Under the pieces are notes generated by a model. That model ran no database searches. It saw only the letters and a program-made list of their open reading frames with translations, and was not told the DNA's origin. A DNA stretch of 64,000 bases. Source: Actinomycetota bacterium. GTDB taxonomy: Bacteria; Actinomycetota; Actinomycetes; Nanopelagicales; Nanopelagicaceae. This document shows, one piece after another, positions 45,651 through 54,704 of this stretch. The translations under genes were made by a program, and so were the position numbers. The stretch covers positions 1 to 64,000 of the forward strand of contig JAPLBE010000017.1 of assembly GCA_026392935.1 (NCBI GenBank). Direction: 5' to 3'. The stretch's first letter is position 1, and each line of letters begins with the position of its first letter.

Positions 45651-46100
45651 TTATCGGAAAGAACGAGCAAATTTCAGGAGTGATAAGCGAACCCCAGCAT
45701 AAAGAAATGGAGCCACGAGCAGAAAAAGTGCTCGTGGGGCAATGATTGTTTCCGACCAGTCAAACCGAGTTCGATTGGAATTCTCTTGCGTCAAAATGAA
45801 AGAACCTGAACCTCTAAGAATTTTTCCATGATGCTCGACATCACATCGTGATGGTTCATCCCATCGAGTCACTGTCATGAGATCAAGAAGACCAGGAGAT
45901 TTGATTCTTGGATAAAACTTATAAAGAGGTCCAGTAAAGGCTGCAATTGAAGTTCCAACTCCAGAAACTTTTTCGGAAGTAACCCAGACTTTAGTCTGGA
46001 GCATCCACTCGCCTTGAGAATTCCAATCCGCGATACGGCGCCATACTTCGATTTGTGGAGCAGGAATTGAAAGTGAAATCGAAAGTTTATGCTCGCCCAT
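45651..46100 (-). CDS. SRPBCC (START-like) family protein
   Basis: A 149-aa cytosolic protein with the polyketide cyclase/START-like cup. The start KLSISLSIPAPQIEVWRRIADW is typical, a beta-sheet core follows (VWVTSEKVSGVGTSIAAF, SRCDVEHHGKILRGSG) and a final helix (APFLYAGVRLSLLKFARSF) closes the pocket. It should bind a hydrophobic ligand; no enzyme can be named. ATG 46100 is chosen, one base beyond the LOG stop; the frame runs on inside LOG. Confidence 0.75.
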   Translation of the reverse strand: MGEHKLSISLSIPAPQIEVWRRIADWNSQGEWMLQTKVWVTSEKVSGVGTSIAAFTGPLYKFYPRIKSPGLLDLMTVTRWDEPSRCDVEHHGKILRGSGSFILTQENSNRTRFDWSETIIAPRALFLLVAPFLYAGVRLSLLKFARSFR

Positions 46101-46101
46101 A

Positions 46102-46641
46102 TTATTTCCGACTATGCGCTTTTGAAATTGCTTCATCAACAGTTGTTGTCCAATGAAGCAAATCGCGCATTCCAGGTTTTACAAACTTCTCTTCCTCAAG
46201 ATGCTCAACTAGATGATGAAGTGGTTGATAAATTCCGAATGGATCAAGAATAATCACAGGCTTGTCATGGAACTTTAAATAGCGTCCTACCCAAATTTCA
46301 AAGAGTTCTTCTAGGGTTCCAAGGCCTCCAGGTAGCGTGATAAACGCGTCCGAAAGCTCTTCGATTTTTGCCTTACGAACTCGCATCGAATCAACAACAA
46401 TTAATTCATCGCTCTCATGATCTGCGAATTCGATATCCACTAACTTCTGCGGAATTACGCCAATCGTACGTCCACCATTACTGCGCGCTCCCCTGGAAAT
46501 CGCACCCATCGCAGAAATGTGGCCTCCGCCAGAAACCAACTCAGCTCCACTTTCGGCGATTCCCGCTCCGAGTTCGAAGGCTAGATCAATGTACTTCGAA
46601 TCAATCGAAGGAGACGAGGAGCAAAATACTGCGATACGCAT
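46102..46641 (-). CDS. LOG-family nucleotide phosphoribohydrolase
   Basis: A 179-aa enzyme of the LONELY GUY/lysine decarboxylase-like family. SGGGHISAMGAISRGA near residues 38-53 and LPGGLGTLEELFEIW near 102-116 (PGGxGTxxE) form the nucleotide-binding catalytic site. Homologues release adenine or cytokinin bases from nucleoside 5'-monophosphates; the bacterial role here is not known. Rv1205 holds the same position near dapD in mycobacteria. TATTCT lies 7 nt before ATG 46641. Confidence 0.9.
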   Translation of the reverse strand: MRIAVFCSSSPSIDSKYIDLAFELGAGIAESGAELVSGGGHISAMGAISRGARSNGGRTIGVIPQKLVDIEFADHESDELIVVDSMRVRKAKIEELSDAFITLPGGLGTLEELFEIWVGRYLKFHDKPVIILDPFGIYQPLHHLVEHLEEEKFVKPGMRDLLHWTTTVDEAISKAHSRK

Positions 46642-46648
46642 GATGTAC

Positions 46649-46654
46649 AGAATA
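46649..46654 (-). promoter_or_regulatory. -10 box of leaderless LOG gene
   Basis: TATTCT on minus, 7 nt before ATG 46641. Confidence 0.55.
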
Positions 46655-46659
46655 GGGGT

Positions 46660-46665
46660 TAGGCT
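46660..46665 (+). promoter_or_regulatory. -10 box of leaderless dapD
   Basis: TAGGCT, 6 nt, then ATG 46672. The divergent gap of 30 bp holds both boxes. Confidence 0.55.
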
Positions 46666-46671
46666 TAGAAC

Positions 46672-47589
46672 ATGTCTTCTTTAGCTCACGGCCATGGTGT
46701 TGTAACGCTCTCAGGTTCAACGGTACTTGATGTTTGGTTTCCCAATCCATCATTAGGCTCACTTACCGGAAATCCAGAGGCATCATTATCAGCTCTTGTC
46801 GGAACAGATTCTGTTCGCAATGTACGTAAAGAACTAGTCTCCGTTGAAATTGATTTATCTGTTGCTCCAAAAGATGCGATAGATGCCTACCTCCGACTTC
46901 ACTTACTTTCACATCGCCTTGTAAAACCGCATGGCCAATCGCTAGATGGAATTTTTGGTCTGCTTTCAAACGTTGTCTGGACATCTGCTGGACCATGCGC
47001 TGTTGAGAATTTTGAGTTAACTCGCGCTCGACTTAAAGCGCAATATGGACACATAACTGTCTATGGTGTGGATAAATTCCCACGCATGGTTGATTACGTC
47101 ATTCCTAGCGGTGTCCGTATCGCAGATGCTGATCGTGTTCGTTTAGGTGCCTATCTTTCATCTGGAACAACTGTGATGCATGAAGGATTTATTAATTTCA
47201 ATGCAGGCACTCTCGGAACTTCAATGGTCGAAGGTCGAATCTCTGCTGGTGTCGTCGTGGGAGATGGAACCGATGTTGGTGGTGGCGCCTCAATCATGGG
47301 CACGCTCAGTGGTGGTGGAAAGCAAGTTATATCTATCGGCGAAAAATGCCTGCTGGGTGCTAACTCAGGATTAGGCATTTCACTCGGTGATAACTGCGTC
47401 ATTGAAGCTGGTACATACATCACTGCAGCTTCGAAAATTACATTGCCGGATGGCGAAGTTGTAAAAGCCGGAACTCTTTCAGGAGCACATGATGTGTTAT
47501 TCCGACGCAACTCACTTACAGGTGGATTAGAAGTAGTCGCACGCACTGGCACATGGGGTGGTCTGAACTCAGTTCTGCACGCTAACTAA
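46672..47589 (+). CDS. dapD: Tetrahydrodipicolinate N-succinyltransferase, actinobacterial type
   Basis: A 305-aa left-handed beta-helix acyltransferase that succinylates tetrahydrodipicolinate in lysine/diaminopimelate synthesis. DKFPRMVDYVIPSGVRIAD, GTTVMHEGFINFNAGT and MVEGRISAGVVVGDGTDVGG are the family core, and hexapeptide turns run from about 150 to 270. It belongs to the Rv1201c-type DapD of Actinobacteria. Its product is used by DapC, also in this window. The last 8 bp overlap the convergent SpoIID gene. Confidence 0.95.
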   Translation: MSSLAHGHGVVTLSGSTVLDVWFPNPSLGSLTGNPEASLSALVGTDSVRNVRKELVSVEIDLSVAPKDAIDAYLRLHLLSHRLVKPHGQSLDGIFGLLSNVVWTSAGPCAVENFELTRARLKAQYGHITVYGVDKFPRMVDYVIPSGVRIADADRVRLGAYLSSGTTVMHEGFINFNAGTLGTSMVEGRISAGVVVGDGTDVGGGASIMGTLSGGGKQVISIGEKCLLGANSGLGISLGDNCVIEAGTYITAASKITLPDGEVVKAGTLSGAHDVLFRRNSLTGGLEVVARTGTWGGLNSVLHAN

Positions 47590-48781
47590 AAGACTGCGCA
47601 AGATTGAAATATGGAGAAGGAATTTTCGCTCTACTTCTAAATGTATCTCCGCGTAACAGTTTGGTAGAACCATTACTAGATGTACCTTTTATATAGGTGA
47701 CTGCACCGGCAGAATTTCTCGAAATAATTTCAAGTGTGACAATATCTGCAAGAAGAAATGCTTTTGCTACGATTTCTTGAGTTGCTGATGCTCTCCATTG
47801 TGCAAAACGTGGATTCAACTTCGGGTCTAACCCTGCAGGATCTGCCACTGATTGTGTGTAAGGGGTTGCCTGACCCCAAGCATCAAATGTCGTTTGAGTA
47901 GCACCGCCAGACGACGAAGAGTAATAAGCCTGAATTGGTTTTCCTTGATTTAAAATCACGAGGCTGGTTGATGTATCAATGTTTGTTCGCCGAACTGCTG
48001 CCTTCCACAACTTTCCAATTTTCGGTTCTGCCTCTTTCGAAAAACCAACAAAATTTTGATCTCCGATATGTGAGTAAACATTGCAATCGCACGCACTTCT
48101 CGGAGTTCCAATTTTCGCTAGTGCGTATGAGCGAGCTGCAATCGCTTGCGCCTCGAGTACGGCAGCAGGCCAAGCAGAAGAGACTTCGCTAATTCCCCAC
48201 AAATATTCGTCGTGAATTGAGAGTGAATTAGTCACTTCTAGGGCTCCACCTACAACTTTCACTTGTATCTGGCCATATTTATATCGAACCGGGTTTCCAG
48301 GTCCGAAGAAAGTCAAGATTGTATTTGGGGCTCCCCAACGCACAGTGAGGATTTTTCCATTTACTGCGCCGATTGCAACGCTCTTTCCCTGGATCACAAA
48401 GGACGCCATTGTCTGCTGAGGAATAGTCAGCGCTGGCACTGGAGTCGCAGTTGGTGGAATATCTCCAATGAATACATCAATTTTTGAATTCAATTGCGTT
48501 GTTGATACTGAGAAACTTTTTAGAGCTGTTCCAATGTTAACTCGAATTGTGTGAGTATCGACAACAGGTGCCACAACTACATCTTTGTAGTAGTAGGTAA
48601 GTATGGCTGTTGCACTCTCGCCGGCGACAGCTCTGGCTTTAGCACCTATTTGGCTCATGCCTACACCGTGCCCGTAACCGGAACCCGTGAATGCAAAACT
48701 CACAGGGGCTTGAGCTTGCGCAATTGGGAACTGCGAAAAGAAAAGAACGCCAGAGAAGAGAGCTGCCGCTATTTTCTTCAT
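47582..48781 (-). CDS. Exported SpoIID/LytB-domain protein
   Basis: A 399-aa secreted protein. A signal peptide (KKIAAALFSGVLFFSQFPIAQA, about 2-23) precedes a SpoIID domain: GYGHGVGMSQIGAKARA is the catalytic stretch with the conserved Glu region around ISEVSSAWPAAVLEAQAIAARSYA, and SSSSGGATQTTFDAWG later. SpoIID proteins are lytic transglycosylases that cut peptidoglycan glycan strands lacking stem peptides. Here in a non-sporulating organism it is likely a cell wall remodelling enzyme. ATG 48781 is at the signal start; the frame is open 22 codons above. Confidence 0.85.
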   Translation of the reverse strand: MKKIAAALFSGVLFFSQFPIAQAQAPVSFAFTGSGYGHGVGMSQIGAKARAVAGESATAILTYYYKDVVVAPVVDTHTIRVNIGTALKSFSVSTTQLNSKIDVFIGDIPPTATPVPALTIPQQTMASFVIQGKSVAIGAVNGKILTVRWGAPNTILTFFGPGNPVRYKYGQIQVKVVGGALEVTNSLSIHDEYLWGISEVSSAWPAAVLEAQAIAARSYALAKIGTPRSACDCNVYSHIGDQNFVGFSKEAEPKIGKLWKAAVRRTNIDTSTSLVILNQGKPIQAYYSSSSGGATQTTFDAWGQATPYTQSVADPAGLDPKLNPRFAQWRASATQEIVAKAFLLADIVTLEIISRNSAGAVTYIKGTSSNGSTKLLRGDTFRSRAKIPSPYFNLAQSFS

Positions 48782-48791
48782 GATGAGTAAC

Positions 48792-49790
48792 TCATTCGGC
48801 TGGAACAAGAGATTTCGGCGAAGTGATGAAACCAGCGCCCCATGCAAAGTGCATAGTAGGAAGTACGGTCAATAAAATAATGAATTCAAGTATTGATGAT
48901 GCAATTTTGAGAGATGCAATGAGAACAAAAAAAGCATAAATGGCAGCTGGAATCAGAAATATGCTGGAAAGAAATGCGCCTAAAAGTAGCGATGAGATAA
49001 AACCAGCAAGTGCTACTGGTGGCGCCAAGTACCTATAGTTGATTGTTCCTGGATGTCTCCTGGAGACAACTCGACGCCAACGCCCGTACTCAAAATATTG
49101 TTTTGCGAGAGCTTTGACAGTGGGACGAGGTCGGTAGATTACTTGTAAGCGTGGGTCAAAATAAACAATGCCGCCCTTTTCTCGCAATCTAAAATTTAAC
49201 TCCCAATCTTGTGCTCTCGTAAACCGCTCATCAAATCCGCCAATTGCCATGAGTGCTTCACGACGAAATGCCCCCAAATAGACGGTATCAACTGGGCCAG
49301 CATGCCCACCAGTATGAAAACGAGAAGCGCCAACACCAAATGGACTTCGCATTGCTCCTGCAACTGCATTCTCAAACTGAGTCGTTCCGTCGGCTGCCAT
49401 CATGCCGCCGACATTTACAGCACCTGTGGAGATGAGAATTTCTACAACGAGTGAAATGTAATTAGAAGGAATTTGTGCATGTCCATCTACGCGCACAACT
49501 ACAGGATTCTGAGATTTACCGAGTGCAAGATTTAGTCCAGCTGCAGTTCTACCAGTGGGACTTTCAACAATGACCACTCGTGCATCTGCTTGCGAGAGTC
49601 TCTGAGCGATTGAAGCAGTGCGATCACGTGAGGGACCAATTGCCAAGATAACCTCAAGTGGGCCTTGATAATCCTGAGAAAGAATTGAGTGCACTGCATT
49701 TTCTAAATGTGACTCTTCATTGAGGACGGGAAGAATCACACTGACAGCAGGGTGCGGTGAGCCAATTAACCCTTGTATTGGTGTCGCCAT
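48792..49790 (-). CDS. Family 2 glycosyltransferase with membrane anchor
   Basis: A 332-aa enzyme. The GT-A fold starts VSVILPVLNEESHLENAVHSI, has VRVDGHAQIPSNYI as the DxD-like metal site, and GGFDERFTRAQDWELNFRL carries the ED motif. Two to three hydrophobic segments near 255-320 anchor it. It resembles ExoA-type succinoglycan or envelope glycosyltransferases; sugar donor unknown. GGAGG lies just before ATG 49790. The next gene over is LCP, and ugd follows, so a cell-surface polymer role is likely. Confidence 0.85.
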   Translation of the reverse strand: MATPIQGLIGSPHPAVSVILPVLNEESHLENAVHSILSQDYQGPLEVILAIGPSRDRTASIAQRLSQADARVVIVESPTGRTAAGLNLALGKSQNPVVVRVDGHAQIPSNYISLVVEILISTGAVNVGGMMAADGTTQFENAVAGAMRSPFGVGASRFHTGGHAGPVDTVYLGAFRREALMAIGGFDERFTRAQDWELNFRLREKGGIVYFDPRLQVIYRPRPTVKALAKQYFEYGRWRRVVSRRHPGTINYRYLAPPVALAGFISSLLLGAFLSSIFLIPAAIYAFFVLIASLKIASSILEFIILLTVLPTMHFAWGAGFITSPKSLVPAE

Positions 49791-49814
49791 AACCCCTCCA
49801 CGCTATCGTCCAAG

Positions 49815-49820
49815 TACCCT
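49815..49820 (+). promoter_or_regulatory. -10 box of leaderless LCP gene
   Basis: TACCCT, 6 nt, then GTG 49827. Confidence 0.55.
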
Positions 49821-49826
49821 ACGGAT

Positions 49827-50939
49827 GTGAAAACACGTCGTGCGATACGGATAATAACAACACTCTCTGTGAGTATCGTTGTTCTCGCATCGGTCTCTTG
49901 GCTTGGATTAGGTCAAGTAAGTGGTCAAATTTCTCGCATTAGTGTTTTCGGAAACCTTAAGGACCGCCCCGAAAAAACCTCACGGGCAATTAACTACCTC
50001 GTCGTGGGCTCTGATTCTCGCGAAGGTTTAAGCATGGCGCAGATTAAGAAATTGAGAGTTGGTACCACGGCTGTTGCGGCTGGCGGTCGATCAGACACAA
50101 TGTTCTTAATTCATATAAGTAAAGCTCGAGATGCAGCATTTATCGTCTCGCTTCCAAGAGATACCTTGGTAAATGTTCCAGCGCATATCAGTCAAGATGG
50201 GAAAAGGGATATTCCTGAAAAGCCGGGCAAACTCAATGCAGCTTTCGCTTTCGGCGGAGCCCCACTTCTTATTCAAACTATTGAAGCAAAGACCAATCTT
50301 CAAATTGATCACTACATTGAAGTAAATTTTGCAGGATTCACCGGTGTAGTCGATGCCCTTGGCGGAATTGAAGTGTGTTCGAAGGTTGCAATTAATGATC
50401 CGAAGAGTTACTTGGTCATGAGTGCGGGAACGCACGTACTGGATGGGCTTGAAGCTCTCAAGTATGTAAGAACCAGAGATTTTGATGGCCGTGGAGATAT
50501 CGGACGCATGGAACGTCAACAACAATTTGTTAGTGCAGTAGTGCGTAAAGCCACAAGTAGTGGAACTCTCTTAAATCCGATTAAGCTTGCCAAGTTCTAT
50601 AACGCAAGTATCTCGACGGTGAAGATGGATGAGAGCCTAGATAAGAATGACCTCCTGACTTTGGCTAAACAATTAAGGAATCTTTCATCTGGAAACATTC
50701 GCACACTTACAGTTCCGCTCTCTGACCCTAATGGCAGAGTTCCCGGTGTTGGATCCGTAGTAATTTGGGATGATGAGCTCTCTGCAGATCTCTGGACACG
50801 AATTAGAAATGATCAAGCCCTTGTCGACACAATAAAGCCATCACCTAAAGCAACGAATGGCGCAACGACTGAACCTGAGATAGTTGATAAATTCAAGACC
50901 AAAACAGCCGCTGAAAACCCATGTGCGCCGAAGAAATAA
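49827..50939 (+). CDS. LytR-CpsA-Psr (LCP) family glycopolymer transferase
   Basis: A 370-aa membrane enzyme that attaches lipid-linked polymers such as teichoic acid, arabinogalactan or capsule to peptidoglycan. An N-terminal helix (RIITTLSVSIVVLASVSWLG, about 8-27) precedes the LCP domain. VVGSDSREG, RSDTMFLIH, SLPRDTLVN, GGIEV and VRTRDFDGRGDIGRMERQQ hold the conserved Asp and Arg residues of the phosphate site. GTG 49827 is preferred to more upstream starts since TACCCT lies 6 nt before it. Neighbouring GT2 and ugd support the envelope role. Confidence 0.92.
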   Translation: MKTRRAIRIITTLSVSIVVLASVSWLGLGQVSGQISRISVFGNLKDRPEKTSRAINYLVVGSDSREGLSMAQIKKLRVGTTAVAAGGRSDTMFLIHISKARDAAFIVSLPRDTLVNVPAHISQDGKRDIPEKPGKLNAAFAFGGAPLLIQTIEAKTNLQIDHYIEVNFAGFTGVVDALGGIEVCSKVAINDPKSYLVMSAGTHVLDGLEALKYVRTRDFDGRGDIGRMERQQQFVSAVVRKATSSGTLLNPIKLAKFYNASISTVKMDESLDKNDLLTLAKQLRNLSSGNIRTLTVPLSDPNGRVPGVGSVVIWDDELSADLWTRIRNDQALVDTIKPSPKATNGATTEPEIVDKFKTKTAAENPCAPKK

Positions 50940-50973
50940 CTCGCCGAATGCTCGTTATTAAATAAGGCTGCAA

Positions 50974-50979
50974 TAGACT
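50974..50979 (+). promoter_or_regulatory. -10 box of leaderless ugd
   Basis: TAGACT, 7 nt, then ATG 50987. Confidence 0.55.
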
Positions 50980-50986
50980 CCACGCT

Positions 50987-52297
50987 ATGGCTCTTAAACT
51001 TTCTGTCATCGGATGTGGCTATCTCGGTGCAACACATGCTGCATGTATGTCATCACTTGGATTTGAAGTAGTCGGCGTGGATACAGATCAGAGCAAAGTA
51101 GAAATGCTTTCAAAGGGAGAGCTTCCCTTTTACGAACCAGGGTTAGACACACTTCTTGCAGCTGAAATCAGTAATGGCAGGCTTACATTTTCAACAGATT
51201 TTGCAACTGTTGCTGATGCTGATGTTCATTTCATCTGCGTGGGTACTCCGCAAAGTAAAGATGGATTAGCTGCAGACCTCACTTACGTAAAAGCTTCGGT
51301 AAGCGCTATTGCTCCGCATGTGAAAGAAGGTTCACTAATAGTAGGTAAATCCACAGTGCCAGTTGGTACCGCGCAACTCTTAAGAGATCAACTTGCGATT
51401 TCTGCTCCCCAAGCAGATCTTGCGTGGAATCCAGAATTCTTACGTGAAGGATTTGCTGTAGAAGATACGTTGACACCCAACCGTCTTGTAGTTGGTGTAA
51501 CAAACGATCGTGCCGAGGTAATTCTAAAGGAGGTTTATAAACCAATTATCGACCTTGGAACTCCATGGATTCGCGCCGACCTACCTACCGCTGAACTTGT
51601 CAAAGTAGCGGCTAATTCATTTCTTGCAACAAAAATTTCCTTTATCAATGCAATGGCTGAAGTCTGCGAAGCAGCCGGTGGCGATGTAACAGTACTTGCA
51701 AAGGCAATTGGTTACGATCCTCGAATCGGAAACCGATTCTTACAAGCAGGCATCGGATTCGGCGGGGGCTGCTTGCCAAAGGATATTCGCGCATTTATGG
51801 CACGTGCAGAAGAACTTGGTGCAAACCAAGCACTCGAATTCTTGCGCGAGATTGATGCAATCAATATACGCGCACGTAAGCGAATGATTGATGTTGTGCG
51901 TGCTGATCTATCTGATGACCTTACTCAGTATAAAATTGTAGTGTTGGGTGCAACCTTTAAACCCGATAGCGATGATGTTCGAGATTCACCCGCTTTGGAT
52001 ATTGCTGCGCAGCTTCAAGCCGCTGGTGCCACTGTTGTCGTGCATGATCCAAAAGGAATTGAACCTGCACGCAAGAGATTCCCAAACCTTGATTACCAAG
52101 AGAAAGTTGTCGACGCAGTTAAAGGTGCCGATGCCATTCTGCACTTAACTGAATGGAAAGAGTATCGAGAGCTAGATCCATCAGTGATTGGTCAACTCGT
52201 GAAATCGAAATTCATTATTGATGGTCGAAATATGTTAGATCGCAATAAGTGGCGTGCTGCCGGATGGCGCTTTCATGCGCTTGGCAGAACTGACTAA
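50987..52297 (+). CDS. ugd: UDP-glucose 6-dehydrogenase
   Basis: A 436-aa NAD enzyme oxidising UDP-glucose to UDP-glucuronate for surface polysaccharides. [13 protein letters not shown] is the NAD loop, [13 protein letters not shown] and STVPVGTA follow, and the catalytic Cys is in [24 protein letters not shown] and [13 protein letters not shown] are standard. GDP-mannose dehydrogenase activity cannot be excluded by eye, but the motifs fit Ugd better. Convergent with purE (4-bp overlap). Confidence 0.94.
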   Translation: MALKLSVIGCGYLGATHAACMSSLGFEVVGVDTDQSKVEMLSKGELPFYEPGLDTLLAAEISNGRLTFSTDFATVADADVHFICVGTPQSKDGLAADLTYVKASVSAIAPHVKEGSLIVGKSTVPVGTAQLLRDQLAISAPQADLAWNPEFLREGFAVEDTLTPNRLVVGVTNDRAEVILKEVYKPIIDLGTPWIRADLPTAELVKVAANSFLATKISFINAMAEVCEAAGGDVTVLAKAIGYDPRIGNRFLQAGIGFGGGCLPKDIRAFMARAEELGANQALEFLREIDAINIRARKRMIDVVRADLSDDLTQYKIVVLGATFKPDSDDVRDSPALDIAAQLQAAGATVVVHDPKGIEPARKRFPNLDYQEKVVDAVKGADAILHLTEWKEYRELDPSVIGQLVKSKFIIDGRNMLDRNKWRAAGWRFHALGRTD

Positions 52298-52809
52298 AAA
52301 CCAGTTTTTTGATTGCGACGGGCGTTCAATTGAGCGCCTTTTGCTTTTGCTTCCTCATTAATTTCTTTGAGACCTTCTTCAACTTTGCCAGCAATTGTTG
52401 GATTAGAAATTCCTAAAATGCGCGCAGCAAGCAATCCAGCGTTCTTCGCATTTCCCACACCAACAGTTGCCACAGGAATTCCTGCCGGCATTTGAACGAT
52501 TGAGAGTAGCGAATCCATTCCATCAAGATTTTTGAGCGCAACCGGAACTCCAATAACTGGGAGTGGAGTAAGGGATGCGACCATTCCAGGTAAGTGAGCA
52601 GCGCCACCCGCACCAGCGATGATTACTTTAAATCCACGCTCTTTCGCACGTTGAGAAAACTCAACCATCTCTAGTGGCATGCGATGAGCAGAAACAACAT
52701 CTGCTTCATAAGAAATTCCGAGTGCATCCAGCACCTTGGCCGCTTCTTCCATAACTGGCCAATCAGAATCAGATCCCATGATGATTGCTACATCTTTAGT
52801 CTCACTCAT
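52294..52809 (-). CDS. purE: N5-carboxyaminoimidazole ribonucleotide mutase
   Basis: A 171-aa enzyme moving the carboxylate of N5-CAIR to C4 in purine synthesis. [16 protein letters not shown] near the N-terminus, [11 protein letters not shown] with the catalytic His, and [25 protein letters not shown] form the active site. It is class I PurE, which needs PurK, coded just upstream with an 8-bp overlap. ATG 52809 is chosen over a TTG one codon earlier. Confidence 0.96.
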   Translation of the reverse strand: MSETKDVAIIMGSDSDWPVMEEAAKVLDALGISYEADVVSAHRMPLEMVEFSQRAKERGFKVIIAGAGGAAHLPGMVASLTPLPVIGVPVALKNLDGMDSLLSIVQMPAGIPVATVGVGNAKNAGLLAARILGISNPTIAGKVEEGLKEINEEAKAKGAQLNARRNQKTGF

Positions 52810-53938
52810 CAATAGCTCCGCTCATGTAGTCACGTGCATGCTGCACATCATTGGTTAATTGTAGAAGGTCAGAACCCGTTGCAGTGACATGCCCAATCTT
52901 GCGCCCCACGCGAACTTCTTTCATGTATTGGTGAAACTTAAGCTCAGGATTTCGGGCCATCAGATGTAAATATGGTCGATACATATCACTCTTTTCTCCA
53001 CCCAAAATGTTTCCCATGACTGCATACGTTTGCGTCATCGAAGGATCACCCAGTGGCAAATCAAGAATCGCGCGTAGATGTTGTTCAAACTGGTTTGTCT
53101 TTGATCCATCGATTGTCCAGTGACCCGAATTATGTGGGCGCATTGCTAATTCGTTAATGTAAATGTTCTTTCCTTTTACAAACATTTCAACCGCCATGAC
53201 ACCCACAACTCCTACTTCTTGAGCAATATCAAGTGCTAGTTGTTGTGCTTTCTCTGCAATATCTGAATCAATGCTTGTCGCGGGAGTAATCGTCATCGTG
53301 CAGATTCCATCTTCCTGAATAGTTTCGGTTGGCGACCAGGAAGTTGCTTGCCCGTGTGGAGACCGAGCAACCATTACTGCAATTTCACAATCGAAGGCAA
53401 CCAATTCTTCAATAAGCAGCTGTGGAGTGGATTTTAGAATTTCTGCAAGCTCGTCTTGAGATTTCACTTTCCACACTCCGCGACCGTCGTATCCCCCAGA
53501 AATACTCTTAGCAATCATCGGATACTGATCGACTTCTGACGTCGATGAGATAACTTTCCAATGTGGAGCCGGATACTTACTTAGCTTCTCTCGCATTGCA
53601 GCTTTATCTTGTGAAAATATGAACGCAGTCGAAGGTGGGTAAACCCGAACCCCTGAACTTTCCAAACTTTTGATTACCGAGAGCGGGATGAGCTCGTGTT
53701 CGAAAGTGATTACGTCACATCCTTTTGCAAAATTCTTGAGTGCTTCTAAATCTTTGTAATCACCAACTACATGCTCGCAAATCTGCGCCGCAGAATCTGA
53801 TGCACTGTGTGCAAAGAGTCGAAGTTTTACTCCAAGTGCCGCCGCTGGCCCAACCATCATTCGCGCTAACTGGCCTGCGCCAATAACGCCAACTGTCGGG
53901 AATCTCTGAGTCACTGCCTTATCGTAGATGAACGACAT
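52802..53938 (-). CDS. purK: N5-carboxyaminoimidazole ribonucleotide synthase
   Basis: A 378-aa ATP-grasp enzyme carboxylating AIR with bicarbonate. [18 protein letters not shown] opens the N-terminal domain, [17 protein letters not shown] is the ATP loop, and [17 protein letters not shown] binds Mg-ATP. Works with PurE behind it. The frame continues 53 codons upstream over birA. ATG 53938 and GTG 53914 are both possible; ATG 53938 overlaps birA by 20 bp. Confidence 0.94.
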   Translation of the reverse strand: MSFIYDKAVTQRFPTVGVIGAGQLARMMVGPAAALGVKLRLFAHSASDSAAQICEHVVGDYKDLEALKNFAKGCDVITFEHELIPLSVIKSLESSGVRVYPPSTAFIFSQDKAAMREKLSKYPAPHWKVISSTSEVDQYPMIAKSISGGYDGRGVWKVKSQDELAEILKSTPQLLIEELVAFDCEIAVMVARSPHGQATSWSPTETIQEDGICTMTITPATSIDSDIAEKAQQLALDIAQEVGVVGVMAVEMFVKGKNIYINELAMRPHNSGHWTIDGSKTNQFEQHLRAILDLPLGDPSMTQTYAVMGNILGGEKSDMYRPYLHLMARNPELKFHQYMKEVRVGRKIGHVTATGSDLLQLTNDVQHARDYMSGAIDE

Positions 53939-54686
53939 CACCGACGGTAACTCGTGTGCCGTCTTTGAGAATGAGTTCACCATTTGGAGCAATATCGATT
54001 GCAAGCCCATTGATATGAGCACCCTGTTGACTATCGACGCGAACCTCTTTGCCCACAGTGGAAGAGCGTTCGCGGTAGAGATGACGTAAATCCTCACCAG
54101 CTTGCCAACGTAAGAAAATCTCTTCGTACTGGGTAAGAATACGAGACAAAATCACATTTCTATCGAGTTCACGATAATTGTTAAGTGCAAGTGAGGTTGC
54201 ATGCGTAACAGGAAGTTCTGACTCAGTCATGGCAACATTGATTCCGATTCCTACGACAATTCCTTTTTCTGTTGCATGAGCAATGATGCCACCAACTTTT
54301 CTTTCACCAATGAGTAAATCGTTTGGCCACTTAAGTGAAACTTCTAAACCTGGATCTAGTTCTGCAAGCGCTAATGAAACTATCAACCCGCTGAGCAATG
54401 GCAAGAAAGACCAATCACTTTTATCGCGCGAAGGTTGTAAGTAAAGTGAGAACATCAGGGCACTCGATTGTGGTGCATCAAATTTTCTATCTAATCTTCC
54501 TCTTCCAGCGCTTTGAAATTCTGTAACAAGTACATCTCCATTACGCGCATCATTTCTTTCAACCGAAGCCAATAAATCATCTTGCGTCGAGCCGGTGACT
54601 TCGACCACGCTTACCCGCCAGTACCGCGAGATTTTTTCGGAGATCAGCGAAACATCCAGAGGCGGTCTTGGCGTAACTATGCTCAC
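53919..54686 (-). CDS. birA: Biotin-[acetyl-CoA carboxylase] ligase
   Basis: A 255-aa enzyme that makes biotinyl-AMP and attaches biotin to carrier domains. STQDDLL, the ATP/biotin loop EFQSAGRGRLDR, LSLKWPNDLL-type SLKWPNDLLIGERKVGGIIA and GIGINVAM are conserved. No N-terminal helix-turn-helix is present, so it is not a repressor. GTG 54686 is chosen: TAAGGT lies 7 nt upstream. It is divergent from pccB, the carboxylase whose partner AccA3 it modifies. Confidence 0.92.
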   Translation of the reverse strand: MSIVTPRPPLDVSLISEKISRYWRVSVVEVTGSTQDDLLASVERNDARNGDVLVTEFQSAGRGRLDRKFDAPQSSALMFSLYLQPSRDKSDWSFLPLLSGLIVSLALAELDPGLEVSLKWPNDLLIGERKVGGIIAHATEKGIVVGIGINVAMTESELPVTHATSLALNNYRELDRNVILSRILTQYEEIFLRWQAGEDLRHLYRERSSTVGKEVRVDSQQGAHINGLAIDIAPNGELILKDGTRVTVGDVVHLR

Positions 54687-54692
54687 GACTAG

Positions 54693-54699
54693 TACCTTA
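54693..54699. promoter_or_regulatory. Bidirectional -10 7-mer shared by birA and pccB
   Basis: TACCTTA: TACCTT on plus is 6 nt before ATG 54705, and TAAGGT on minus is 7 nt before GTG 54686. The whole gap between the two start codons is 18 bp. Confidence 0.6.
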
Positions 54700-54704
54700 T
54701 GCTC

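Noticed and set aside
53939-54097. 53-residue N-terminal extension of PurK
   Set aside because: It re-reads birA in another frame. PurK homology begins at [13 protein letters not shown].
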